A stretch of 64,000 nucleotides of DNA, from assembly GCF_018294505.1 (NCBI RefSeq), contig NC_057812.1, positions 60,495,789 to 60,559,788 on the forward strand. The letters are read 5' to 3'. The translations under genes and the position numbers were made by a program. The notes beneath the pieces were generated by a model. The model was given only the letters and a program-made list of their open reading frames with translations. It had not been told where the DNA came from and made no database searches. How positions within the stretch are numbered: the stretch's first letter is position 1; every line of letters starts with the position of its first letter. This DNA comes from Triticum aestivum. Lineage: Eukaryota > Streptophyta > Magnoliopsida > Poales > Poaceae. This document shows, one piece after another, positions 46,366 to 58,477 of the stretch.

Positions 46366-47444
46366 TAAAGGAAATATGCCCTAGAGGCAATAATAAAGTT
46401 GTTATTTATATTTCCTTATATCATGATAAATGTTTATTATTCATGCTAGAGTTATATTAACCGGAAACTTAGTACATGTGTGAATACATAGACAAACAGA
46501 GTGTCCCTAGTATGCCTCTACTTGACTAGCTCGTTAATCAAAGATGGTTAAGTTTCCTAACCATAGACATGTGTTGTCATTTGATGAATAGGATCACATC
46601 ATTAGAGAATGATGTGATGGACAAGATCCATCCATTAGCTTAGCATAATGATCGTTTAGTTTTATTGCTATTGCTTTCTTCATGACTTATACATATTCCT
46701 CTGACTATGAGATTGTGCAACTCCCGAATACCGGAGGAAAACTTTGTGTGCTATCAAACGCCACAACGTAACTGGGTGATTATGAATATGCTCTATAGGT
46801 GTCTCTGATGGTGTTTGTTGAGTTGGCATAGATCGAGATTAGGATTTGTCACTCCGAGTATCGGAGAGGTATGTCTAGGCCCTCTCGGGAATGCACATCA
46901 CTATAAGCCTTGCAAGAAATGTGACTAATGAGTTAGTTACGGGATGATGCATTAAGGAACGAGTAAAGAGATTTGCCGGTAATGAGATTGAACTAGGTAT
47001 TATGATACCAACGATCGAATCTCGGGCAAGTAACATAACGATGACAAAGGGAATAACGTATGTTGTTATGCGGTTTGACCGAGAAAGATCTTCCTAGAAT
47101 ATGTAGGAGCCAATATGAGCATCCAGGTTCTGCTATTGGTTATTGACCTGAAATGTGTCTCGGTCATGTCTACATAGTTCTTGAACCCGTAGGGTCCGCA
47201 CGCTTAACGTTCGATGACGATTTGTATTGTGAGTTATGTTATTTGATGACAGAAGTTTGTTCGGAGTCCTGGATGAGATCACAGACATAATTAGGAGTCT
47301 CGAAATGGTCGAGAGGTAAAGATTCATTTATTGGAAGGTTGCATTCGGACATCGGAATGGTTCCGAGTGATTCGGGCATTTTTCTAGAGTACCGAGGGGT
47401 TACCGGAACCCCCCGGGGGAATATTGGTCCTACATGGGCCATAG
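46366..47444 (+). mobile_element. Angela-type LTR, plus strand, left part (host of insertion)
   Basis: It starts 'taaaggaaatatgcccta' (the normal TG start has decayed to TA) and follows the Angela LTR for 1.08 kb. It is cut by the minus-strand array at CATAG and continues at 58394. It is more diverged than the other Angela LTRs, so it is the oldest layer of this nest. Confidence 0.88.
47440..47444 (+). repeat. Target-site duplication CATAG (left), Angela array
   Basis: CATAG directly precedes the array and recurs at 58389-58393 directly after it. Confidence 0.88.
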
Positions 47445-48343
47445 TGTTGGGGAACGTAGTAATTTCAAAAAATTTCCTACGCACATGTAAGATCATGGTG
47501 ATGCATAGCAACGAGAGGGGAGAGTGTTGTCTACGTACCCTCGTAGACCGAAAGCGGAAGCGTTAGCACAATGCGGTTGATGTAGTCGTATGTCTTCACG
47601 GCCCGACCGATCAAGCACCGAAACTACGGCACCTCCGAGTTCTAGCACACATTCAGCTCGATGACGATCCCCGGACTCCGATCCAGCAAAGTGTCGGGGA
47701 AGAGTTCCGTCAGCACGACGGCGTGGTGACGATCTTGATGTTCTACCGTCACAGGGCTTCGCCTAAGCACCGCTACAATATTATCGAGGATTATGGTGGA
47801 GGGGAGCACCACACTCGGCTAAGAGAACGATCACGAAGATCAACTTGTGTGTCTAGAGGTGCCCCTACCCTCGTATATAAAGGAGCAAGGGGGGAGGCCG
47901 GCCGGCCCTTGGGGCGCGCCAAGGAGGGGGGAGTCCTCCTCCTAGTAGGAGTAGGACTCCCCTTTCCTAGTCCAACTAGGAAGAGAGAAGGGGGAAGGAA
48001 AGAGAGGGAGAGGGAGAGGGAAAGAGGGGCCGCGCCCCCTCCCGTAGTCCAATTCGGACTCCTCATGGGAGGGGGCGCGCCACCTCCTGGGCTGCTGCCC
48101 TCTCTCTCCCCTCAGGCCCACTAAGGCCCAATACTTCCCCGGGGGGTTCCGGTAACCCTTCCGGCACTCCGGTTTTCTCTGAAATCACCCAAAACACTTC
48201 CGGTGTCTGAATATAGCCGTCCAATATATCGATATTTATGTCTCGACCATTTCGAGACTCCTCGTCATGTCCGTGATCATATCCGGGACTCCGAACAACC
48301 TTCGGTAGATCAATATATATATAAACTCATAATGAAACTATCA
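47445..48343 (-). mobile_element. Angela array, LTR A (3' LTR), truncated
   Basis: The first 0.9 kb (plus-strand order) of a 1.75 kb LTR. It stops within 'aaactatca' (48335-48343), where the sequence passes directly into the gag region of an interior. Confidence 0.9.
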
Positions 48344-49795
48344 AGTAGTCATCATATTGAGCTAGCCAAACATTCATAACGTCTGCATCTGCTCCTGCAA
48401 TAGGTCTGTCACCTAGCGGTGCATTAAGGACATAATTCTTCTGTGCAGCAATGAGGATAATCCTCAGATCATGGATCCAATCCGCATCATTGCTACTAAC
48501 ATCTTTCAACTTAGTTTTCTCTAGGAACATATCAAAAATAAAACAGGGGAGCTAAACGCGAGCTATTGATCTACAACATAGATGTGCTAATACTACCATG
48601 ACTAAGTTCATGATAAATTTAAGTTCAATTAATCATATTACTTAAGAACTCCCACTTAGAAAGACATCCCTCTAATCTTCTAAGTGACCACGTGATCCAA
48701 ATAAACTAAACCATAACCGATCATCACGTGAAATGGAGTAGCTTTCAATGGTGAACATCAACATGTTGATCATATCTACTATATGATTCATGCTCGACCT
48801 TTCGATCTCAGTGTTCCGAGGCCATATCTGCATATGCTAGGCTCGTCAAGTTTAACCTGAGTATTCTGCGTGTGCAAAACTGGCTTGCACCCGTTGTAGA
48901 TGGACGTAGAGCTTATCACACCCGATCATCACGTGGTGTCTGGGCACGACGAACTTTGGCAACGGTGCATACTCAGGGAGAACACTTTTATCTTGAAATT
49001 TAGTGAGATATCACCTTATAATGCTACCGTCAAACAAAGCAAGATAAGATGCATAAAAGATAAACATCACATGCAATTAATATTAGTGATATGATATGGC
49101 CATCATAATCTTGTACTTGTGATCTCCATCTCCGAAGTACCGTCATGATCACCATCGTCACCGGCGCGACACCTTGATCTCCATCGTTGCATCGTTGTCG
49201 TCTCGCCAATCTTATGCTTCCATGACTATCGCTACCGCTTAGTGATAAAGTAAAGTATTACAGCACAATTGCATTGCATACAATAAAGCGACAACCATAT
49301 GGCTCCTGCCAGTTGCCGATAACTCGGTTACAAAACATGATCATCTCATACTATAAAATTTAGCATCATGTCTTGACCATATCACATCACAACATGCCCT
49401 GCAAAAATAAGTTAGACGTCCTCTACTTTGTTGTTGCAAGTTTTACGTGGCTGCTACGGGCTTAGCAAGAACCGTTCTTACCTACGCATCAAAACCACAA
49501 CGATAGTTTTTCAAGTTGGTGCTGTTTTAACCTTCACAAGGACCGGGCGTAGCCACACTCGATTCAACTAAAGTTGGAGAAACTGACACCCGCCAGCCAC
49601 CCGTGTGCAAAGCACGTCGGTAGAACCAGTCTCGCGTAAGCGTACGCGTAATGTCGGTCCGGGCCGCTTCATCCAACAACACCGTCGAACCAAAGTATGA
49701 CATGCTGGTAAGCAGTATGACTTATATCGCCCACAACTCACTTGTGTTCTACTCGTGCACAACATCAACGCATAAAACCTAGGCTCGGATGCCAC
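48344..49795 (-). mobile_element. Angela array, interior fragment (leader and gag start)
   Basis: It matches about 55186-56639, the leader and gag start only. All of pol and the LTR-proximal part are absent. The gag frame (48530-48327) reads MFLEKTKLKDVSSNDADWIH and NVWLAQYDDYLIV. Confidence 0.88.
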
Positions 49796-51540
49796 TGTTG
49801 GGGAACGTAGTAATTTCAAAAAATTTCCTACGCACACGCAAGATCATGGTGATGCATAGCAACAAGAGGGGAGAGTGTTGTCTATGTACCCTCATAGACC
49901 GGAAGCGTAAGCGTTAGCACAACGCGGTTGATGTAGTCGTACATCTTCATGGCCCAACCGATCAAGCGCCCAAGCTACGGCACCTCCGAGTTCTAGCACA
50001 CGTTCAGCTCGATGACGATCCCCGGACTCCGATCCAGCAAAGTATCGGGGAAGAGTTCCATCAGCACGACGACATGGTGACAATCTTGATGTTCTACCAT
50101 CGCAGGGCTTCGCCTAAGCACCGCTACAATATTATCAAGGATTATGGTGGAGGGGGGCACCACACACGGCTAAGAGAACGATCACGAAGATCAACTTGTG
50201 TGTCTAGAGGTGCCCCCCTGCCCCCGTATATAAAGGAGCAAGGGGGAGGCCCGCCGGCCCTTGGGGCGCGCCAAGGAGGGGGGAGTCCTCCTCCTAGTAG
50301 GAGTAGGACTCCCCTTTCCTAGTCCAACTAGGAAGAGAGAAGGGGGAAGGAAAGAGTGGGAGAGGGAGAGGGAAAGAGGGGCCGCGCCCCCCTCCCCTAG
50401 TCCAATTCGGACTCCTCATGGGAGGGGGCGCGCCACCTCCTGGGCTGCTGCCCTCTCTCTCCTCTCAGGCCCACTAAGGCCCAATACTTGCCCGGGGGTT
50501 CCGGTAACCCTTCTGTCACTCCGGTTTTCTCCGAAATCACCCGAAACACTTCCGGTGCCCGAATATAGCCGTCCAATATATCAATCTTTATGTCTCGACC
50601 ATTTCGAGACTCCTTGTCATTTCCATGATCATATCCGGGACTCCGAACAACCTTCGGTACATCAAAATATATAAACTCATAATGAAACTATCATCATAAC
50701 GTTAAGCGTGCGGACCGTACGGGTTCGAGAACAATGTAGACATGACCGAGACACGTCTCCGGTCAATAACCAATAGCGGAACCTGGATAATCATATTGGC
50801 TCCTACATATTCTACGAAGATCTTTATCGGTCAGACCGCACAACAACATACGTTGTTCCCTTTGTCATTGGTATGTTACTTGCCTGAGATTCGGTCGTTG
50901 GTATCTCAATACCTAGTTCAATCTCGTTATCGGCAAGTCTCTTTACTCGTTCCGTAATACATCATCTTGCAACTAACTTATTAGTTGCATTGCTTGCAAG
51001 GCTTAAGTGATATGTATTACCGAGAGGGCCCAGAGATATCTCTCCGACAATCGGAGCGACAAATCCTAATCTCGAAATACGCCAACCCAACATGTACCTT
51101 TGGAGACACCTGTAGAGCACCTTTATAATCATCCAGTTACATTGTGACGTTTGGTAGCATACAAAGTGTTCCTCCGGTAAACGGGAGTTGCATAATCTCA
51201 TAGTCATAGGAACATGTATAAGTCATGAAGAAAGCAATAGCAACAAACTAAACGATCAAGTGCTAAGCTAACGGAATGGGTCAAGTCAATCACATCATTC
51301 TCTAATGATGTGACCCCGTTAATCAAATGACAACTCATGTCTATGGCTAGGAAACTTAACCATCTTTGTTTCAACGAGCTAGTCAAGTAGAGGCATACTA
51401 GTAACACTCTGTTTGTCTATGTATTCACACATGTATTATGTTTCCGGTTAATACAATTCTAGCATGAATAATAAACATTTATCATGAAATAAGGAAATAA
51501 ATAATATCTTTATTATTGCCTCTAGGGCATATTTCCTTCA
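49796..51540 (-). mobile_element. Angela array, LTR B (middle LTR)
   Basis: A 1745 bp LTR with a primer-binding-site remnant on its left and the polypurine complement 'gtctcccacttgcac' on its right. In its left part it shares with LTR C, against LTR A, the variants 'cctcatagaccggaag', 'gccccc...ctgcccccg' and 'aaagtatc'. Confidence 0.92.
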
Positions 51541-51925
51541 GTCTCCCACTTGCACTAGAGTCAATAATCTAGTTCACATTGCCATGTGATTTAACATTAA
51601 TGGTTCACATCACCATGTGATTAACACCCATAGTTCACATCGTCATGTGACCAACACCCAAAGGGTTTACTAGATTCAATAATCTAGTTCACATCGGTAT
51701 GTGATTAATGCCCAAAGAGTACTAAGGTGTGATCATGTTTTGCTTGTGAGAGAAGTTTAGTCAACGGGTCTGCCATATTCAGATCCGTAAGTATTTTGCA
51801 AATTTCTATGTCAACAATGCTCTGCACTAAGCTACTCTAGCTAATTGCTCCCACTTTCAATATGTATCTAGATTGAGACTTTGAGTCATCTGGATTAGTG
51901 TCAAAACTTGGATCGACGTAACCTT

Positions 51926-53072
51926 TTACGACGAACCTTTTGTCACCTCCATAATCGAGAAACATATCCTTATTCCACTAAGGATAATTTTGACCAATGT
52001 CCAGTGATCTACTCCTAGATCACTATTGTACTCCTTTGCCAAACTCAGGGCAAGGTATACAATAGGTCTGGTACACAGCATGGCATACTTTGTAGATCCT
52101 ATGGCTGAGGCATAGGGAATGACTTTCATTCTCTCTCTATCTTCTGTCGTGGTCGGGTTTTGAGTCTTACTCAACTTCACACCTTGTAACACATGCAAGA
52201 ACTCCTTTGACTGTTCCATTTTGAACTACTTCAAAATCTTGTCAAGGTATGTACTCATTGAAAAACTTATCAAGCGTCTTGATCTATCTCTATAGATCTT
52301 GATGCTCAATATGTAAGCAGCTTCACCGAGGTCTTTCTTTGAAAAACTCCTTTCAAACACTCCTTTATGCTTTGCAGAATAATTCTACATTATCTCCAAT
52401 CAACAATATGTCATTCACATATACTTATCAGAAATGCTGTAGTGCTCCCACTCACTTTCTTGTACATACAGGCTTCACTGCAAGTCTGTATAAAACTATA
52501 TGCTTTGATCAACTTATCAAAGTGTATATTCCAACTCCGAGATGCTTGCACCAGTCCATAGATGGATCGCTGAAGCTTGCATATTTTGTTAGTACCTTTA
52601 GGATCGACAAAACCTTCTGGTTGCATCATATACAACTCTTCTTTAATAAATCCTATTAAGGAATGCAGTTTTGTTTATCCATTTGCCAGATTTCATAAAA
52701 TGCGGCAATAGCTAACATGATTCGGACAGACTTAAGCATAGATACGAGTGAGAAACTGTCATCGTAGTCAACACCTTGAACTTGTCAAAAACCTTTTGCG
52801 ACAATTCTAGCTTTGTAGATAGTAACACTACTATCAGCGTCCGTCTTCCTCTTGAAGATCCATTTAATCTCAATGGCTCGCCGATCATTAGGCAAGTCAA
52901 TCAAAGTCCATACTTTGCTCTCATAGATGGATCTCATCTCAGATTTCATGGCCTCAAGCCATTTCGCGGAATCTGGGCTCATCATCGCTTCCTCATAGTT
53001 CGTAGGCTCGTCATGGTCAAGTAACATGACCTCCAAAACAGGATTACCGTACCACTCTGGTGCGGATCTCAC
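51926..53072 (-). pseudogene. Copia reverse transcriptase / RNase H fragments
   Basis: 53072-52785 has AMKSEMRSIYESKVWTLIDL, KWIFKRKTDADSSVTIYKAR and VAKGF. 52635-52411 has MQPEGFVDPKGTNKICKLQ and SIYGLVQASRSWN, running into YVND. 52219-51926 has PYASAIGSTKYAMLCTRP and SDLGVDHW. At least two frameshifts break it. Confidence 0.82.
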
Positions 53073-53439
53073 TCTGGTTTACCTACGAGGTTCGATAGTA
53101 ACTTGATCTGAAGTTACATGATCATCATCATTAGCTTCCTCACTAATCGGTGTAGTAGTCACAGGAACAGATTTCTGCGATGAACTACTTTCCAATAAGG
53201 GAGCAGGTATAGTTACCTCATCAAGTTCTACTTTCCTCCCACTCACTTCTTTCGAGAGAAACTCCTTTTCTAGAAAGGATCCATTCAAAGCAACGAATAT
53301 ATTGCCTTCGGATCTGTGATAGAAAGTGTACCCAACATTTTCTTTTGGGTATCCTATGAAGACGCACTTCTCCGATTTGGGTTAGAGCTTATCAGGTTGA
53401 AACTTTTTCACATAAGCATTGCAACCTCAAACTTTAAGA

Positions 53440-54234
53440 AACGACAGCTTAGGTTTCTTGCCAAACCATAGTTCATACAATGTCGTCTCAACGGATTTAG
53501 ATGGTGCCCTATTTAACGTGAATGCAGCTGTCTCTAATGCATAACCCCAAAACGATAGTGGTAGATCGGTGAGAGACATCATAGATCACACCATATCTAA
53601 TAAATTACGGTTATGACGATTGGACACACCATTATGATGTGGTGTTCCAGGTGGCGTGAGTAGTGAAACTATTTCACATTGTTTTTAACTGAAGGCCAAA
53701 CTCGTAACTCAAATATTTTACTTCTGCGATCATATCGTAGAAACTTTCATTTTTGTTACGATGATTCTCCACTTCACTCTGAAATTCTTTGAACTTTTCA
53801 AATGTTTCAGACTTGTGTTTCATCAAGTAGATATACTCATATATGCTCAAATCATCTGTGAAGATCAGAAAATAATGATACCTGCCACGAGGCTCAATAT
53901 TCATCGGACCACATACATCAGTATGTATGATTTCCAACAAATCTATTGCTCGCTCCATTGTTCTGGAGAACGGAGCCTTAGTCATCTTGCCCATGAGGCA
54001 TGGTTCGCAAGCATCAACTGATTCATAATCAAGTGATTCCAAAAGCCCATTAGCATGGATTTTATTCATGCGCTTTACACCAATATGACCTAAATGGCAG
54101 TGCCACAAATAAATTGCACCATCATTATTAACTTTGCATCTTTTGGTTTCAATATTATGAATATGTGTATCACTACGATCGAGATCCAACGAACCATTTT
54201 CATTGGGTGTGTAACCATATAAGGTTTTATTCAT
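53440..54234 (-). pseudogene. Copia pre-integrase and integrase fragment
   Basis: 54234-53674 is the longest open pol frame in the window (186 codons). It has the zinc-binding LWHCHLGHIGVKRMNKIH with ACEPCLMGKM, then IHTDVCGPMN and FTDD of the integrase core. It stops before the catalytic Glu. Downstream 'GVPP..HHNGVSN'-like sequence is out of frame, with decayed codons. Confidence 0.82.
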
Positions 54235-55172
54235 GTAAATAGAACAACAATTTATTCTCTTACTTAAATGAATAACCGTATTGCAATAAACATGATCAAA
54301 TCATATTCATGCTCAACGCAAACACCAAATAACACTTATTAAGGTTCAAAACTAATCCCAAAAGTATAGGGAGTGTGCGATGATGATCATATCAATCTTG
54401 GAACCACTTCCAACACACATCGTCACTTCACCCTTAACTAGTCTATGTTCATTCTGCAACTCCCGTTTCGAGTTACTACTCTTAGCAACTGAACCAGTAT
54501 CAAATACCGAGGGGTTGCTACGAACACTAGTAAAATACACATCAATAATCTGTATATCAAATATACCTTTGTTCACTTTGCCATCCTTCTTATCCGCCAA
54601 ATACTTGGGGCAGTTCAGCTTCTAGTGACCAGTCCCTTTGCAGTAGAAGCACTTAGTCTCAGGCTTAGGACCAGACTTGGGCTTCTTCACTTGAGCAGCA
54701 ACTTGCTTGCCGTTCTTCTTGAAGTTCCCCTTCTTCCCTTTGCCCTTATCTTGAAACTAGTGGTCTTGTCTACCATCAACACTTGATATTTTACTTGGTT
54801 TCTACCTTCGTCGATTTCAGCATTACGAAGAGCTTGGGAATCATTTCCATTATCCCTTGCATATCATAGTTCATCACGAAGTTCTACTAACTTGGTGATG
54901 GTGACTAGAGAATTATGTCAGTCACTATTTTATCCGGAAGATTAACTCCCACTTAATTCAAGCGATTGTAGTACCTAGAAAATCTGAGCACATGCTCACT
55001 GCTTGAGCTATTCTCCTCCATCTTTTAGCTATAGAACTTGTTGGAGACTTCATACCTCTCAACTCGGGTATTTGCTTGAAATATTAACTTCAACTCCTGG
55101 AACATCTCATATGTTCCATGATGTTCAAAACGTCTTTGAAGTCCCGATTCTAAGCCATTTAAGCATGGTGCA

Positions 55173-55370
55173 CTAAACTATGAAGTAGTCATCATATTGA
55201 GCTAGCCATACGTTCATAACGTTTGCATCTGCTCCTGCAATAGGTCTATCACCTAGCAGTGCATTAAGGACATAATTGTTCTGTGCAGCAATGAGGATAA
55301 TCCTCAGATCACGGATCCAATCCGCATCATTGCTACTAACATCTTTCAACTTAGTTTTCTCTAGGAACAT
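55173..55370 (-). pseudogene. Copia gag N-terminal fragment
   Basis: Reads MFLEKTKLKDVSSNDADWIR and ILIAAQNNYVLNALLG, closed by a stop after 65 codons. Nearly identical to the frame at 48530. Confidence 0.7.
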
Positions 55371-56639
55371 ATCAAAAATAAAACAGGGGAGCTAAACGCG
55401 AGCTATTGATCTACAACATAGATATGCTAATACTACCATGACTAAGTTCATGATAAATTTAAGTTCAATTAATCATATTACTAAAGAACTCCCACTTAGA
55501 AAGACATCCCTCTAATCTTCTAAGTGATCACGTGATCCAAATCAACTAAACCATAACCAATCATCACGTGAAATGGAGTAGCTTTCAATGGTGAACATCA
55601 ATATGTTGATCATATCTACTATATATATGATTCACGCTCGACCTTTCGGTCTCAGTGTTCCGAGGCCATATCTGCATATGCTAGACTCGTCAAGTTTAAC
55701 CTGAGTATTCTGCGTGTGCAAAACTGGCTTGCACCCGTTGTAGATGGACGTAGAGCTTATCACACCCGATCATCACGTGGTGTCTGGGCACGACGAACTT
55801 TGGCAACGGTGCATACTCAGGGAGAACACTTTTATCTTGAAATTTAGTGAGAGATCATCTTATAATGCTACCGTCAAACAAAGCAAGATAAGATGCATAA
55901 AAGATAAACATCACATGCAATTAATATAAGTGATATGATATGGTCATCATCATATTGTACTTGTGATCTCCATCTCCGAAGTACCGTCATGATCACCATC
56001 GTCACCGGCGCGACACCTTGATCTCCATCGTAGCGTCGTTCTCGTCTCGCCAATCTTATGCTTCCACGACTATCGCTACCGCTTAGTGATAAAGTAAAGC
56101 ATTACAGCATGATTGCATTGCATACAATAAAGCGACAACCATATGGCTCCTGCCAGTTGCCGATAACTCGGTTACAAAACATGATCATCTCATACAATAA
56201 AATTTAGCATCATGTCTTGACCATATCACATCACAACATGCCCTGCAAAAACAAGTTAGACGTCCTCTACTTTGTTGTTGCAAGTTTTACGTGGCTGCTA
56301 CGGGCTTAGCAAGAACTGTTCTTACCTACGCATCAAAACCACAATGATAGTTTGTCAAGTTGGTGCTGTTTTATCCTTCGCAAGGACCGGGCGTAGCCAC
56401 ACTCGGTTCAACTAAAGTTGGAGAAACTGACACCCGCCAGCCACCTGTGTGCAAAGCACGTCGGTAGAACCAGTCTCGCGTAAGCATACACGTAATGTTG
56501 GTCCGGGCCGCTTCATCCAACAATACCGCCGAACCAAAGTATGACATGCTGGTAAGCAGTATGACTTATATCGCCCACAACTCACTTGTGTTCTACTCGT
56601 GCACAACATCAACGCATAAAACCTAGGCTCGGATGCCAC

Positions 56640-58388
56640 TGTTGGGGAACGTAGCAATTTCAAAAAATTTCCTATGCACACGCAAGATCATGGTGATGCA
56701 TAGCAAGGAGAGGGGAGAGTGTTGTCTACGTACCCTCATAGACCGGAAGCGGAAGCGTTACCACAACACGGTTGATGTAGTCGTACGTCTTCACGGCCCG
56801 ACCGATCAAGCACCGAAACTACAACACCCCCGAGTTCTAGCACACGTTCAGCTCGATGACGATCCCCGGACTCCGATCCAGCAAAGTATCAGGGAAAAGT
56901 TCCGTCAGCAGGACGGCGTGGTGACGATCTTGATGTTCTACCGTCACACGGCTTCGCCTAAGCACCGCTACAATATTATCGAGGATTATGGTGGAGGGGG
57001 GCACCGCACACGGCTAAGAGAACGATCACGAAGATCAACTTGTGTGTCTAGAGGTGCCCCCCTGCCCCCGTATATAAAGGAGCAAGGGGGGAGGCCCGCC
57101 GGCCCTTGGGGCGCGCCAAGGATCCTCCTCCTAGTAGGAGTAGGACTCCCCTTTCCTAGTCCAACTAGGAAGAGAGAAGGGGGAAGGAAAGAGAGGGAGA
57201 GGGAGAGGGAGAGGGAGAGGGAAAGAGGGGCCGCGCCCCCTCCCCTAGTCCAATTCGGACTCCTCATGGGAGGGGGCGCGCCACCTCCTGGGCTGCTGCC
57301 CTCTCTCTCCCCTCAGGCCCACTAAGGCCCAATACGTCCCCGGGGGGTTCTGGTAACCCTTCCGGCACTCCGGTTTTCTCCGAAATCACTCGAATCCCTT
57401 CCGGTGCCCGAATATAGCTGTCCAATATATCGATCTTTATGTCTCGACCATTTCGAGACTCCTCGTCATGTCCGTGATCATATCCGGGACTCCGAACAAC
57501 CTTCGGTACATCAAAATATATAAACTCATAATGAAACTGTCAGCGTAACGTTAAGCGTGCAGACCCTACGGGTTCGAGAACAATGTAGACATGACCGAGA
57601 CATGTCTCCGGTCAATAACCAATAGCTAAACCTGGATGGTCATATTGGCTCCTACATATTCTACGAAGATCTTTATCGGTCAGACCGCACAACAACATAC
57701 GTTGTCCCTTTGTCATCGGTATGTTACTTGCCTGAGATTCGATCGTTGGTATCTCAATACCTAGTTCAATCTCGTTATCGGCAACTCTCTTTACTCGTTC
57801 CGTAATACATCATCTTGCAACTAACTTATTAGTTGCATTGCTTGCAAGGCTTAAGTGATATGTATTACCGGGAGGGCCCAGAGATACCTCTCCGACAATC
57901 GGAGCGACAAATCCTAATCTCGAAATATGCCAACCCAACATGTACCTTTGGAGACACATGTAGAGCACCTTTATAATCACCCAGTTACGTTGTGACATTT
58001 GGTAGCATACAAAGTATTCCTCTGGTAAACGGGAGTTGCATAATCTCATAGTCATAGGAACATGTATAAGTCATGAAGAAAGCAATAGCAACAAACTAAA
58101 CGATCAAGTGCTAAGCTAACGGAATGGGTCAAGTCAATCACATCATTCTCTAATGATGTGACCCCATTAATCAAATGACAACTCATGTCTATGGCTAGGA
58201 AACTTAACCATCTTTGTTTCAATGAGCTAGTCAAGTAGAGGCATACTAGTGACACTTTGTTTGTCTATGTATTCACACATGTATTATGTTTCCGGTTAAT
58301 ACAATTCTAGCATGAATAATAAACATTTATCATGAAATAAGGAAATAAATAATAACTTTATTATTTCCTCTAGGGCATATTTCCTTCA
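56640..58388 (-). mobile_element. Angela array, LTR C (5' LTR)
   Basis: A 1749 bp LTR ending 'ctctagggcatatttccttca' minus its first base, then the CATAG duplication. It has many C/T and G/A differences from LTR B, so the array is older than the Angela element at 31947. The 230-codon open frame inside it is GC-rich LTR sequence, not a gene. Confidence 0.92.
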
Positions 58389-58393
58389 CATAG
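58389..58393 (+). repeat. Target-site duplication CATAG (right), Angela array
   Basis: Matches 47440-47444. Confidence 0.88.
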
Positions 58394-58477
58394 GGGAGAG
58401 GGGAGGCAATCCACAAGGGGTGGCCGTGCCGCCTCCCTATAGGGAGTCCGAATTGGACTAGGGAGGGGGTGAGCCCC
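58394..58477 (+). mobile_element. Angela-type LTR, plus strand, continuation
   Basis: 84 bp of the host LTR (with 'agtccgaattggactaggga', a mid-LTR phrase of the family) before a Gypsy LTR interrupts it again at 58478. The rest should lie to the right of the window. Confidence 0.75.

Larger units (their letters stand above)
51541..56639 (-). mobile_element. Angela array, complete-length interior with decayed gag-pol
   Basis: A 5.1 kb interior in the same order as at 33667-38708, with numerous stops. The primer-binding site reads 'tggcatccgagcc' instead of 'tggtatcagagcc', and the reverse transcriptase box is YVND (52410-52421). The knuckle at 54610-54651 has a stop codon. Not autonomous. Confidence 0.9.

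Noticed and set aside
56633..57325. A 230-codon open frame on the plus strand.
   Set aside because: It lies antisense inside an Angela LTR, is Arg/Gly/Pro-rich from GC-rich LTR sequence, and is broken in the matching places of the other LTRs.
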